Below are positions 49,001-60,735 of a stretch of DNA of 64,000 bases, piece after piece (the first letter of the stretch is position 1; every line of letters begins with the position of its first letter). The stretch is from Hesseltinella vesiculosa (lineage: Eukaryota > Mucoromycota > Mucoromycetes > Mucorales > Cunninghamellaceae), in NCBI GenBank assembly GCA_002104935.1, contig MCGT01000021.1, positions 393,686 to 457,685 of the forward strand, written 5' to 3'. The position numbers and the translations under genes are program-made. The notes under the pieces are model-generated. The model worked only from the letters and a program-made list of their open reading frames with translations. It ran no database searches and was not told where the DNA came from.

Positions 49001-50087
49001 TTTTTTCTCACAGGGGTAACGGCTATCCAAGTGTTTGAATACTATATTTCCCATCATTATGCCAAAGCCTTTGAATCGCTGTTTGGTATTGTGACCTGTT
49101 TACCAGGGTGTTTCTGTATGTATCGTATCAAAGCTCCCAAGAATGGTGCCTGGGTTCCGATCCTGGCCAACCCTGACATCATTTTGGAATACAATCAAAA
49201 TGTGGTGGTCACACTGCACGAAAAGAATTTGCTACTGCTTGGTGAAGATCGATTTTTATCCACCCTGATGCTGCGCACTTTCCCAAAGCGACAGATGATG
49301 TTTGTACCTCAAGCCAAATGCAAAACCGTCGTTCCCGACGAATTCCGCGTGCTCCTTTCCCAACGTCGCCGATGGATCAACTCTACTGTGCACAACTTGA
49401 TGGAACTTGTCTTGGTCTCGGATCTTTGTGGTATTGCGTGCTTGTCGATGCAATTCTCAGTCTTTGTGGATTTGATCGGTACGCTGGTCCTGCCTGCTGC
49501 CATCTGTATGACCGTGTACCTGATCGTGAACACCGCCATTTCCGACAACCCTCAATGGCAATCCCTTGCTCTGCTGATCGCCATTCTCGGTCTCCCTGCT
49601 GTGTTGATTGCCATCACCTCCTTTAATTATGTCTATGTGTGCTGGATGATTAGTAAGTTCGAGAAAAAAAAATGATTGGACATTATCCTTACCTCTTTCT
49701 CTCTCAGTCTACCTTGTGTCCTTGCCCGTTTGGAATTTTGTCCTTCCCTTGTATTCGTTCTGGCACTTTGATGACTTCTCATGGGGTGCTACTCGTGTGG
49801 TTGTCGGTGAAAAGAAAGACAAGGGTCATGGTGATGGTGATGGCAAGTTTGACAGTTCTAGATTGGTGATGAAGAAGTGGGAAGACTGGGAGGCTGAACG
49901 CACTGGCCAACGCATTAACAAGAACCGACTCTCTCTACGCACACCTCAGGACTCTCCCTCGGCATTTGATGGTCAACAGTTACCACCCGATCCTCGAAAG
50001 AGTGGCATTGTCACTCCCTCTACACCTGGCAGCTTTACCAACATGTTTAACGATAGAAAGATGTTTGGCTCCCCCTCCCAATCCTAA
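46021..50087 (+). CDS. Chitin synthase, class IV type (division 2), copy 1
   Basis: Plasma-membrane glycosyltransferase (GT2) that polymerises UDP-GlcNAc into chitin. The N-terminus is a cytosolic Pro/Arg/Gln-rich region (about 240 residues) without a myosin motor. It is followed by the [20 protein letters not shown] segment, a membrane helix, an extracytoplasmic domain, a second helix pair ([18 protein letters not shown]) and the catalytic core. Signatures: [62 protein letters not shown] and [15 protein letters not shown]-terminal membrane helices include [13 protein letters not shown]. About nine exons. It is colinear with the second copy at 56428-60187. Division 2, class IV (Chs3-like) is inferred from the motifs and the absence of a myosin domain. 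Confidence 0.95.
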
Positions 50088-50351
50088 CCCCCCTTCCCTC
50101 TATAACTACCGCTGCTTGTATTCTATCCTGTTGAACAAAACAAAAAAAAACCATATTCCCCAACCTCACCATCTATCCATTCACCCTTCCCTTCTTTGTC
50201 TTCATCCTCAAAAATAAACAAAAAAAAACTTTTTTAGCATGAATGTGGCCAGCCTACAACAGCAAAATGATGCAGCGGAGGTGAAAAGTGTGGTTTGTTT
50301 TCTCTCTTTCCTTGGGCTCCATCTTTACAGTAATTGATTGCTGAATCACTC

Positions 50352-51018
50352 ATGAGTCGATTACCAAAAAAATACGACGAGGTGTACTTTGACTCGGACG
50401 AAGAAAATCAGACTACGGACAGTAAGCATTCCTACAGACCATTCTTTCCAATGAGAGCCGTACTGATCTATTTTTTTTTCTTTTGCTATTAGATCGAGAG
50501 CAGCCAAAGGACGACGATCTTTTATACGATCCCTCGGAAGATGAGGACGACGAGCGATGGATGGCCGCACAAATCAAACGTAAGATGCCTGTAGTAAATG
50601 GATCAAGAGGATCAATGCGAGTATACTGAGAATATTTTTATGATGCGAACGGCTGGTTCTTTCTGCAGAGGCTACGCCAAAAGAGCTTGCAACCAAGGAT
50701 GACGTCGCTCACACCGATGCCATCTTGACATGTCCAATGTGTTTTTCTCCATTATGTTATAGTTGCCAAAGGTTTGCCTCTCAACCACCCTCCCCATGCA
50801 GAGCCAGACTAATTTTTTTTTTCAGGCACGAGACCTTTACCAACCAGTACCGGGCAATGTTTGTCACCAATTGCAAAGTCAACAAAAACGAACGGTATCG
50901 ATATGCCAAAGATGATCAGGATGCCTATTTTATTGTCCAATGTGAAACCTGCGATACCCATGTAGCTATGATGGATGATGATGAAATCTACCATTTTTTC
51001 AACATCATTGCCAGCTAA
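50352..51018 (+). CDS. EAPP (E2F-associated phosphoprotein) family protein, with an apparent 1-nt frameshift
   Basis: Nuclear phosphoprotein family. Exon 1 (50352-50421) gives MSRLPKKYDEVYFDSDEENQ; exon 2 (50493-50580) encodes DPSEDEDDERWMAAQIK; exons 3 (50669-50771) and 4 (50826-51018) carry the zinc-binding core TCPMCFSPLCYSCQRHETFT, NQYRAMFVTNCKVNKNE, the CxxC in CETCDTHV and the end EIYHFFNIIAS. These match EAPP along its whole conserved length. With the evident splice sites, exon 1 (phase 1) reads into exon 2 in a frame that stops; the family frame (DDLLYDP) is recovered only if one T of the T5 run at 50520-50524 is absent. It could be an assembly homopolymer error or a true lesion. Confidence 0.85.
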
Positions 51019-51498
51019 TTTATGTCCTCCATCAGCTCATTTTTTGCATATGTTGCATTAAAACACGTGAAGGTTTTCATCCTTTATTGTGCTACAATAA
51101 CAAATCAAAATCTGTGTTCATCTTCGTTTTTAACTGCTTAACGAAGAAGGCTCGCATTTCGCAGCAGACCATGCCGGATGTTGAATTCTGGGCAGCAAGG
51201 TCAATCGGACCGATTTTTTCAGCACTTTCTTGCTGTTGTAACATCGACTTTTTTTTTTAAAAAAGATGGCCTGGTCAAGTGAGACTTCATCGGAATCGAT
51301 TAGCAACAAACTTTCACGCAGAGAGAGGGTCACCGGTAAAAGTCATCGGCCAAGCAAAGCCAAAGCACAGAAAATTGTTATTTTTTCATTTTTCGCATTT
51401 CGAATTCCGACATCAGGCTCGGCCAAAAAAGGGGGAACTTTTCTTTGTGCTCTTTTCTTGTCGTTCCCTTTTTTTACAACCCATCACTTTTCACAACA
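51019..51498. other. Intergenic region upstream of the Rvs167-like gene
   Basis: 480 bp between EAPP and the BAR-SH3 gene. T/A tract at 51250-51264. Short open frames at 51266 and 51279 do not resemble any family. The 30 bp before 51499 are pyrimidine-rich. Confidence 0.5.
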
Positions 51499-53256
51499 AT
51501 GAGCTGGAAGGCAAGTATGAAAAAGATGCAACCCCTCCCCCAGCAACATCACATTACTGTGCTGATGTTCCATGAACGCTATCTAACCTACTATCATTAT
51601 TGTTGAAATCAGGGCCTCTCCAAAGCTGTCAATCGCCTTCCTCATCAGATTCTTTCAAAAAAAACTGATGGTATGTTATCCACCAGCTACTTTCTTTATG
51701 ACATCGTGTGCTCTTGCATTGACTTATTACGCTTTTTCTTGTCTGTATAGTTACAAACGATGCCGTCTTTGAAGACTTGAAAAAGTCGATTGATGGGTCC
51801 CTCCAAAAGTTTGAAAAGCTGCAAAAGGAAGCACAGATATTTCGAGACAGCATTGCAGGTAACTGGCAGCACCAAAGATAAAAAGAAACCTGGAATGACG
51901 CTTGCTACAAACATATATGATTGACCTTTTTCTTCTTTTTTTTTAGCCCTTTTGAACCACCAGGCAGAAATGGCAGCCTATGTTGCCATGATCTACAGCA
52001 GCCAGATCGGCATGGAAGCCGATGAAGGAGAAGTGCAGCGACGATTCCCAGAGACCGATGCTGTCACATTACAAGCTGCCAACGACGCTGAGGTTGCCAT
52101 GGCCTATTGTCGTGATGAAGTGCTCCCAGAATTGGTAAACGTCTACAAATGAATGAAAGAGGGGTAGAAGGCTCATTAGCTTTTATTTTTTAAAAAAAAA
52201 AACAGGATCTTTTGGATGACGGTGTGATTCGACCAGCGCTGGAAGCTATTGAGGTCATCAAGAAAATCCAAAAAACAATCACCAAGCGCAGTCATAAAAT
52301 GATCGATTACGACCGTCACCGGTCGTCGATGAGCAAACTCAAAGGCAAGGATGACCGCACCCTCAGCGAAGAGAAACAATACTACAAAGTTGAGTCACAG
52401 CTGGAAATTGCCACCAAGGATTACGATTACCTGAATGACATGCTCAAAGAACAACTGCCACAATATTTGCAACTTCAGGCTGCATTGATCCAGCCTATCA
52501 CCGAGCGACTTTACTTTATGCAGTGCCGTATCTCTGGGATGATCTACGCTCGCTGTCACGAATTGCTCCACGCGAATGAACAGCATTTTGTCACATTTGA
52601 AATGGGTATACAGCCTGGCCATCAATGGCGACTTCAGCAAGACAATGCCCGTGACCAAATGGAGAATCTAGACCTGTTGAAATCTGGGGGCAAGGCTTGG
52701 CTCAAAAGTAAGTGTCTACTGCTGGTTCTCCTATTTTTAACCCTTCTCTCGTTTTTTTTTTTTTTTTGCAGGTTCTGGTGGTGTCAACAGCAGCAAGCTA
52801 ACATTACGCGAGCGTGCTGAAATTCAACAGGCAGAAGGCAGAACCCCATCATCACCATTGCCACCCCCAGCCTACGGACTGGCGACATCAACGTATCAAT
52901 CGCCTGCCTCGACACCTTCCTATCAACCACCCCCTGTCCAGTCTTACAATCAACCTGTCCAAGCCTATCATCAGCCTGTTCAAACTTACCACCAACCTGT
53001 CGTAGCTTCCCCTGCCTCGTTATCACCCGCTGCTTCATCTCGGCGTGCTCCTCCACCTCCACCTCCTGCCAGCAAACCGAAGAAATACGTCATTGCTTTG
53101 TACGATTACGATGCGCAGGCGGATGGCGACTTGTCCTTTCGCAAGGATGATCGGATCGAGCTGATCGAAAGAACCACCGATGCTAATGACTGGTGGACTG
53201 GCTCTTTACATGGCATGCGGGGCATTTTCCCCGGGAACTATGTAGCTGAACTATGA
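51499..53256 (+). CDS. RVS167: Rvs167/amphiphysin-type BAR-SH3 protein
   Basis: Endocytic membrane-scission and actin adaptor. The start codon opens MSWK, and the first intron (51511-51612) has a perfect GC donor (AAG|GCAAGT), joining to [19 protein letters not shown] as in Rvs167/Hob1 proteins (MSWKGxxKAxxRxP). The N-BAR domain follows ([70 protein letters not shown]). The linker has a Tyr-Gln-Pro repeat (three to four copies of YxQPV) and poly-Pro. The C-terminal SH3 domain is [20 protein letters not shown], then [19 protein letters not shown], ending AEL. About six exons. Together with the first BAR-SH3 gene it gives two different BAR adaptors in the window. Confidence 0.95.
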
Positions 53257-53257
53257 T

Positions 53258-53316
<59 letters not shown>

Positions 53317-53415
53317 TATTGGTGATCTTGGTTTACAATTAAATGTTTATTAGTAATTTTACCTAGGGGTATTTTTTTTTTTTGGTACATGGAAGTGAAC
53401 AAGATCAGAGCTATT
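53257..53415. repeat. CT dinucleotide microsatellite and convergent spacer
   Basis: A pure (CT)n tract of about 26 units (53260-53312) begins 4 bp after the stop codon of the BAR-SH3 gene. The remaining sequence is the 3' flank shared with the convergent kinase gene, with a T-run at 53371-53384. The tract would lie in the 3' UTR of the BAR gene. Confidence 0.9.
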
Positions 53416-55001
53416 TTAACCGTGGCTAGGCATGACATAGGTCACAAATTTTGCAAACCCAGAGGCATCCGAAGCTCTCAACAATTTGGAATCAATATGG
53501 GATTGAATTTCCTAAAAAAAAAAAAAAAAAAAAAAAAGATGGTGAGACATGGTCTGGGGATCTTGCTCTTCCTCGGTACCTGAGTAACATCTTTAGCAGA
53601 TGGGCGTGACTCTGGGTTATCATCCAGTAGCCAGGCAACCAACCCTCTCATATAAACAGTTGGATAACCAAAATTGAAGGTAGGACTTGGCTCGTTCAAG
53701 ATCGAAGCAAACAATTGCCGCTCGTTTTTCATTTGATAATGTGGCGGCACGCGGTCCATCATTTCAATAATGGTGATGCCGAGAGACCAAAGGTCGATTT
53801 TCTCATTGTAGACGAATTCTCGAATCACCTCAGGGGCCATCCATTTGCTTGTTCCAAGCCGTTCACGATTACGCCGACTGATGCGTGTTGCCAAACCAAA
53901 GTCAGCTTCCGAATAAAGAGGGCAAAAAAAAAAAAAGATGCATGAACAATGCATCTCCCCTGCTTTTTTTTTCCTTTTTGATGACGCCTTACCCAATTTG
54001 ATTTCGCCATGCCAACCCACCAACAAGTTTTCACATTTGATATCACGATGGATGTAACCTTTTGAATGAAGAAAGACCAAAGCTTTGAGAATTTCGCGCG
54101 CCACGTACAATGTATGTTCCTCGGGCAAGCCTCGCTGGCAAAGGACAGCAAAAACAGAACATTGCTGAAGGTCCATCACCATCCAGACATCATCGCGCCA
54201 AATCGAGACCTCTCTTAACCGTATGAGATTCACATGACCACTGGCCATAATTTTTAGCTCTCGAATGATGGCTGAACGATAATCAGGATCGGAGTCCAAC
54301 TTGCATCGCTTGATAGCCAGTTTACAATGCTTGTAGCGGTGTTTTGCTCCCACCACCGCTCCATTCACACTATCATAAGATGAGTAACCTTTCGACCCTT
54401 TTTTTGTTTTACCTCACCCTGTGCCAATGGCGTACATGTTGCCGTATTTATTATTGGGATCCAGGGTCGACACGCAAATTGATTTGGGGAGGCATTTGGT
54501 CAATTGGCGTTCAAAGGTGTTTTTGGGTCGGTCCAAGGGCGGCAACTTGGGGATATCGATGTTGATGCCTGCTGGTAACCAGGGCCGTTTGCTAATATTT
54601 TTTTGCGGGTTCGATTGCCGGAGAGCATAAACAGTGATTGGGTCGGTTGGTTTCAAAAAGCAATCGCTTCCAAGGACGTTTGGTATCTCATAAAATCCTG
54701 GAGGTCGCCAGGCCTAATAAACACCGAGAAAACCCAAATCGGCTTCGTTTATTTTTTTTTTTTTTTAAAAAAAAACCGACTTCTTTTTTACCTTGTGTTG
54801 ATATGGTGAGGACGTAGGTGTGGAAATATTAAAAGCAATGCTTTTATTGGAACTAGTGGAAATGCGTCTCGATGGCAAGCATCCGGTGGAACGGCGTTTT
54901 AAAACCCCCTTCGCAGGAGAAGGTGAGGCTGTTGATGCGGATGGTAAGGATTGATGGTGTGGAATGGATTGTGATCGTTTTAATTTCTGAGATGTCAGCA
55001 T
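53416..55001 (-). CDS. STE20/PAK-like protein kinase without a visible CRIB
   Basis: The N-terminus (MLTSQKLKRSQSIPHHQSLP and a Ser/Pro-rich region) is followed by a linker (AWRPPGFYEIPNVLGSDCFL) and the kinase domain: glycine loop MYAIGTGVNGAVVGAKHRYK, LAIKRCKL lysine, VMDLQQCSVFAVL hinge, HRDIKCENLLVGWHGEIKL, ADFGLATRISRRNRERLGTS, KWMAPEVIREFVYNEKIDLW. It continues through NPESRPSAKDVTQ to a C-terminal helix ending TYVMPSHG. Catalytic residues are complete. The last exon (TAA at 53416) is joined across a T-rich intron with phase 0. There is no CRIB or PH in the frame, unlike the PAK at 5603. Family placement is STE20/PAK-like, subgroup unsettled. About five exons. Confidence 0.9.
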
Positions 55002-56427
55002 TCGATACCAAGCCTTTTCGTTTGGAGAAAAAAAAAAAAGAATAAAAGGAAAAAGGTTAAAAAAAAAAAAAAGTGAACAACGGGCAGTCCCAAATAAACT
55101 GCATTGAGGTGGGCCATTTTTTTTTTATTTTCCCCCCTTTCAGGATCCAATGCAGCTGCGCTTGGAATACCATATTTGGTTGTGGCGATTTACTAACTTT
55201 TTTTTAAATGGACTCACAAGAAAACTCGTCAGCTTTATATGCATTGATAAATGATGGTAATAGCTGGTTATCCATGGAATGACGATACACATGGCTATGT
55301 GGGGTCGCTTTTTGGTGGGATTTCTAGAGCTACGACGGAGGCTATGATCAAAAGGGATAAACAAAGGGGTGACAAGGTTTGTCACACAGAAAAAACAAAG
55401 AGGGGGGAGGAGACTAATGGTTCCCCCAAAAAAATGTCTCTCTCGGTTTTTAATGGATTCATGCATGCATCCCTTTGATCAGCCTTTTTTTTTCTTCCTC
55501 TGTTTGGAGCCTTTGAGCTATTTTTGTAATCATCTTGGTGATAGCCATTACGCGCTTTATTTTACTTGAATTTGTTGTGAAAGCTCTCTAGGTAAACTTT
55601 TGCGGATCGGTTTTTTTTCATCGTCATCTTCTTTAAAGAGGTCTGTTGTTTGATTCTAGAAGTCTCCCCGCAATATCCAATGGCTTAATTTGAACCTTTT
55701 CTTTATTGTTGGCTTCTTGATTGAATGCATCCAGGCACCATTTTTTGAAAATCATCATTTCTCCACCTTCCATCTGACGGATCTCGGGGTTGTCAAGGCA
55801 CAGCGGATCCTGCCAACGATTTGCAACAACACGAAAATAAAAATAACAATCTTTTGACACCTTTTGTTTATTCGCAATACTCTTTTTTTTTTTACCCTGG
55901 ATAGAAACACACGTGTGCTACTTGTCTTTCAATTGGCTAGACGTGGACCACTGCTGCAAAACAAACGCTCAGAAAATAAATACAACAGGCGATCTGCTAA
56001 TTGTTCATGCACTCCTTACTTTTTTTCAGAAGTGTTTTTTTAAAGGCATATAAGATTTGACTTTTCCATGGTACAAAGCACATAAATATATTTTTTTGAA
56101 TTTGCCCTTTTTTTCATTTCTCTTCCCATTTTATCTTTTCCATTGTCCCTTGTGCTTTTGTACCTCCTGTCTTTTTTTTCCTCAACAAAAACCTTTTTCA
56201 TTTTGAAATAAGAACCGAGGATTATATCAGACCTGACCAACACAGCTGTTAAAATGAACCAATAGACCCATACAAGAACCATCGTATTGCTCTACATTCA
56301 TTTTTTTTTTTTTTTGTTATCTTTGTCAACGACATACAGCAAAATCCACCCCACCGCCGCTTAGATCCCATTTTTTTTTTCGTCTACCTAACGTGTGTAG
56401 GCGATTCTAGCACTTCCTTTAATTTAC
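55002..56427. other. Gene-poor region between the kinase and chitin synthase 2
   Basis: 1.4 kb. It probably holds the promoter of the minus-strand kinase and that of chitin synthase 2. Only one stretch (55633-55860, minus) looks protein-like and is listed separately. The frame at 56040-56282 starts with a hydrophobic segment (MVLVWVYWFILTAVLVRS) but soon becomes homopolymer-derived. Confidence 0.5.
55633..55860 (-). CDS. Possible small gene or exon, unrecognised
   Basis: The frame on the minus strand reads FYFRVVANRWQDPLCLDNPE, then IRQMEGGEMMIFKKWCLDAF and NQEANNKEKVQIKPLDIAGR. The composition is balanced, with no homopolymer bias, unlike neighbouring noise frames. An upstream splice acceptor (TTGGCAG before GATCCGCTG) suggests it may be the last exon of a split gene. 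I do not recognise the protein. It could be a small unidentified gene or a chance frame. Confidence 0.3.
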   Translation of the reverse strand: MSKDCYFYFRVVANRWQDPLCLDNPEIRQMEGGEMMIFKKWCLDAFNQEANNKEKVQIKPLDIAGRLLESNNRPL

Positions 56428-59273
56428 ATGCTTTCACCTCCTAGACGACAAGGGTCGCTTATCCGCCCAGAAAGGCAGCGCATCAACGAACAGCACCCTT
56501 ATTATCACACCTTGCGAGCTCAACAGCAACAGCAAACACAAATCCTAGAACAAAAGCAGCTACACACATACCTCGCTCCTTCATCAGACACCACCTTGGA
56601 TGGACACCGACTGTCACTAAGAACGGGGATTTTAGCCCGTGACAACGACTCCGACGTTTGCCTCGTGCATGAACCAATAACAATGGATCATACCCGCTCA
56701 CTCAATCCATGGAAGATGTACTGTTATTTAATTACTTGTTGCCTACCACCATGTATTCTAAGATGTTGCCTCGGTAAAGAAAAAAAAACGTTGAAAGAAA
56801 AAAAAATTGACATCTTTTTTTGCCTCGGCTATAGGCAAACGAGACCATGCAGCACAATATGCATTCCGAGAAAAAATTGGGCTTGTGTCGATTATTCTCT
56901 GTATCATGGGCTGTGTTGGGTTCTTGACGTTTGGCTTCACGCAAGCTGTTTGTCCCAGGCCGCCCATCAGCTTCCACATCGACCAATTGAACGGAGGCTA
57001 TGTCGTGATTCATGGTCAAGCCTACATGCTTGCCTCCTGGAACGACCATCCACCTATTGATTATTTATCCAGTGAAAAAATGAACCCTGTCTATCCGCCC
57101 ATCGCCGCTGGTGGTATGGATGCCTCGTTTCTATTCCAGAAAATCAATGGCCGGTGCGTCAATGTCTTGACAGCTAAGCCGTCCAATACCGCCCCCGCCG
57201 GTTCAAACGCTACCACCATCGGCTCCACAAACCTACCCACCTATTTCCCTTGCCGTATGTTCAGCACTCACAATGCACTGGATGTGCCCGATCCCAAATC
57301 CTATTCAAACCACTCCGGTTGTCATTTGTCACCCACAGCTCGATCCATGTACAAAAATATGCGACGTCATGGCGTGCCCACTTCCGGAGGCACTTTTGAC
57401 AAGGTTGGCCGTGTCTACTATGATTGGAAACAAGTGAACACATCCAATCACCTGGCTGTCTTTAATAGGTAAGTTACAGATGCTGTTAAAGAAGTCCTGC
57501 TCACGTTTTTTTTATCCCACGCCCCTTTCTATTTTTTTTTTAATTTCCTCCTTGAAACTTGGACTCTTTTTTTTTTCTTTCTCAAACCCCTTTTTTCAGG
57601 TAAGTCAAAATTTGCTGACAGGAGGATTATCCTACTTGGTGGCTAATGCGTGACACCCTTTTTTCAATAGCAATGTCCTGAATCTCAATTTACTGGCTGC
57701 ATTGCCATTGTCACTCTTATCTTATCCGGCCAATGGCCTAATTGCCGCTGCCCTTGCCAACGCCAGCCAATTTGGCGGCCAAGATATCAGCAAAATGGTA
57801 ATGGGAAGAAATGGCGATCAAGCGACGTGGCTGCAAGAAGCACGCTGCTTAATGGACGTGATCAAAGTGGGTGAGATCGACACCAAGAGCGTCGGTTGCA
57901 TTGCCTCTGATGTTGTGCTGTACATGTCCCTTGTTGTGATCCTTGGCGTTATATTCGTCAAATTTGGATTGGCTGTGATGTTTGGCTGGTGTCTTTCGTG
58001 GAAGCTTGGCAATTTCAATGAAGGCCGCTCTTACAAAGAACGCATGCGCCGCGCAAGCGAAATTGAACGGTGGACCACATCCATGAATCAGCCCTCGCGT
58101 GCAATCCAGCCAACCTATTTACGTTCGCCAGCATCCACACCAAGACTGTCCCTCATACCCAGGACCAGCCGGTTCACTTTACCCGAGGCTGGCTCCATGC
58201 ATTTCAATGCGTCCGCTTTAGAGCGCCCTGGTAGCGCACTGTGGAAACAAACCGCAAGGCAAGTGAAGGAAAGCCTGACGCAAGAAATCCTGAAAAATGA
58301 CCCTCGTTTTTTTTTTTTCTAGCCCCCGGGCAATTGGGCCCCACCCTTCAACCCCTGATCTCTCTCAGCAGGCACGTACCACACCCACAACGATTGGCTC
58401 TGAACAAGGCTGGAGCAATTCATCTAGGCGGCAAAGTGACAACATGATGTCGTCGTCAAGACGATCGTCCTTGTCGTCAAGCTCCAACCTGACACATACA
58501 TCTACCCTATCATGTCCCTATTCTATATCACGATTCGCTGTCCAGCAACCAAGACCCGACTTTCGGCCATTTGGGTTCAGATTAGCGCATACCATTTGCC
58601 TGGTAACCTGCTATTCCGAGGGCGAAGAAAGCCTACGAACGACCCTGGATTCCATCGCGACCACCGATTTTCCCAATTCACATAAACTCATCCTAGTCGT
58701 CGCCGATGGCATTATCACAGGGCAAGGCAATGACAAGTCTACCCCTGATGTGTGTCTCGGTATGATGCAAGATCTGCTGGTGCCTCCTGAGCAAGTACCA
58801 GCTGTAAGCTATGTTGCCATTGCCGATGGAACAAGGCGCCACAACATGGCCAGGGTGTTTGCTGGTTACTACAAATACGACAATGACACAGTGGATGTGG
58901 CTCAACAGCAACGGGTGCCCATGATTACCATTGTCAAGTGTGGTACAGCCGATGAAGCCAATGAAGCTAAGCCTGGCAATCGAGGCAAACGAGACTCGCA
59001 GGTGATCCTCATGTCCTTTTTGCAAAAGGTCATGTTTGATGAGCGAATGACAAGACTCGACTACGAGCTCTTTATTAACCTTTGGCGCGTCACGGGTGTC
59101 AGTCCTGAGAAATATGAATTGGCTTTGATGGTGGATGCTGACACAAAGATATACCACGACTCGCTCTCTCGCCTGGTCAGCTGCATGATGAATGATGATC
59201 AAATTGCTGGGCTCTGCGGTGAAACTAAAATAGGGAACAAGACGGACAGCTGGGTGTCCATGATCCAAGGTAA

Positions 59274-59308
<35 letters not shown>

Positions 59309-60187
59309 GCAGCTCATTTCTTTCCAGTGTTCGAATATTACATTTCCCATCACCAAACGAAAGCTTTTGAATCCATATTTGGCAACGTGACATGTCTCCC
59401 TGGTTGCTTCTGTATGTACCGCATCAAAGCACCAAAGGGGTCCAATGGTCATTGGGTCCCTGTGCTGGCCAACCCTGACATCATTGAACGGTACTCGGAA
59501 AATGTGGTGGACTCGCTTCACAAGAAAAACCTACTGTTGCTTGGTGAGGATCGCTACCTTTCAACTCTAATGCTCAAGACATTTCCTCGAAGAAAGATGC
59601 TGTTCGTGCCTCAAGCTGTTTGCAAGACGGTGGTCCCTGACACCTTTGCTGTGCTCCTGTCTCAGCGCCGGCGCTGGATCAATTCAACCATCCACAACTT
59701 GATGGAGCTCCTGTTCGTCAACGACCTCTGTGGCACATTCTGTTTTTCCATGCAGTTTGTTGTTTTCATGGAACTGGTCGGGACACTTGCCCTCCCCGCC
59801 GCCATTTCATTCACACTCTATCTGGTGATCCTGGCCATGCTTGGGCAGCCTGCTGTTGTGTCCCTGATACTGTTGGCCCTGATCCTCGGCTTGCCAGCGG
59901 TACTGATTGTCATGACTAGCCGCAAGCTCGTCTATGTTGGCTGGATGCTCATCTACCTGCTAAGTCTTCCCCTCTGGAACTTTGTCCTACCCACCTACGC
60001 TTATTGGCATTTTGACGATTTCACCTGGGGTGAGACGCGCAAGGTTGAAGGCGACACATCCAGCGAACCCCACCATGGCGAGAAGAATGGAACATTTGAT
60101 AGCTCTCAAATTGTGCTCAAGAAATGGAGTGAATTTGAAAGAAACCGACGCGTGGAATCCATGGCTGTATCATCTTCATTTTCCTGA
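56428..60187 (+). CDS. Chitin synthase, class IV type (division 2), copy 2
   Basis: Colinear paralogue of the enzyme at 46021-50087. The N-terminal tail is shorter and Gln-rich ([20 protein letters not shown]), followed by the Cys-rich segment [20 protein letters not shown], a membrane helix and the extracytoplasmic domain. A second helix region ([20 protein letters not shown]) and a Ser-rich cytosolic insert precede the catalytic core: [85 protein letters not shown]-terminal helices include [13 protein letters not shown]. All catalytic motifs are intact. About six exons; the intron at 57469-57670 contains a recursive splice junction and the last intron has a 27-nt A-run. Confidence 0.95.
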
Positions 60188-60322
60188 GTGGCATCCGTTT
60201 TTTTTTTTTTCTTGTACTGTATAAACTCCCTCTCTCTACTTTTTTTTCTCTAGTCTCATCTTTTATATTTCACAGAAAGTTCGCCATATTTTAACCCTAC
60301 TATCCTGATTAAAAAAAAAGAG

Positions 60323-60605
60323 AAACTGATTGAGCAATGAGTGTGGCTCGGGTGGCATCTTCAGGCTCGTGTCGTCAGCCCCTGAACACAAATACCGTAC
60401 AATCTCTTCCTGGTAAAAAGGTTGGAGCAACACCAATGATACCATCACGGAGACATATAAGTAAATAAAATACCTGATGTATTGCGTAGGTCCTTTTCTT
60501 TCATTATGCTTTTGATTCACCTTGAGATCGGTGTGTACAGTAAAAGCTCTTCACCTTGTGATCCAATACAGCCATGATTTTGCCCATCATCTAATTACCC
60601 ATGCA
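60323..60605 (-). CDS. Candidate spliced small gene or gene fragment, unrecognised
   Basis: On the minus strand, MMGKIMAVLDHKVKSFYCTH followed by RSQ and a good donor can be joined to VFYLLICLRDGIIGVAPTFY and EEIVRYLCSGADDTSLKMPP, ending HSLLNQ before a T-tract. The two parts make a coherent amphipathic protein-like sequence with plausible GT-AG borders, but the true start and end were not found. It is not recognised. It may be the remainder of a longer gene disrupted here. Confidence 0.3.
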
Positions 60606-60699
60606 AAATTAAACATCAATCAGACACGCGAGAGAGGGATTCCTCTCCTCTCACCAGGTCTCTATACTTTATTTTCATTATACTCTATGTATATATCGC

Positions 60700-60701
<2 letters not shown>

Positions 60702-60732
<31 letters not shown>
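60702..60732. repeat. AC dinucleotide microsatellite
   Basis: Pure (AC)n tract of about 15 units. Simple repeat in noncoding sequence. Confidence 0.9.
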
Positions 60733-60735
<3 letters not shown>

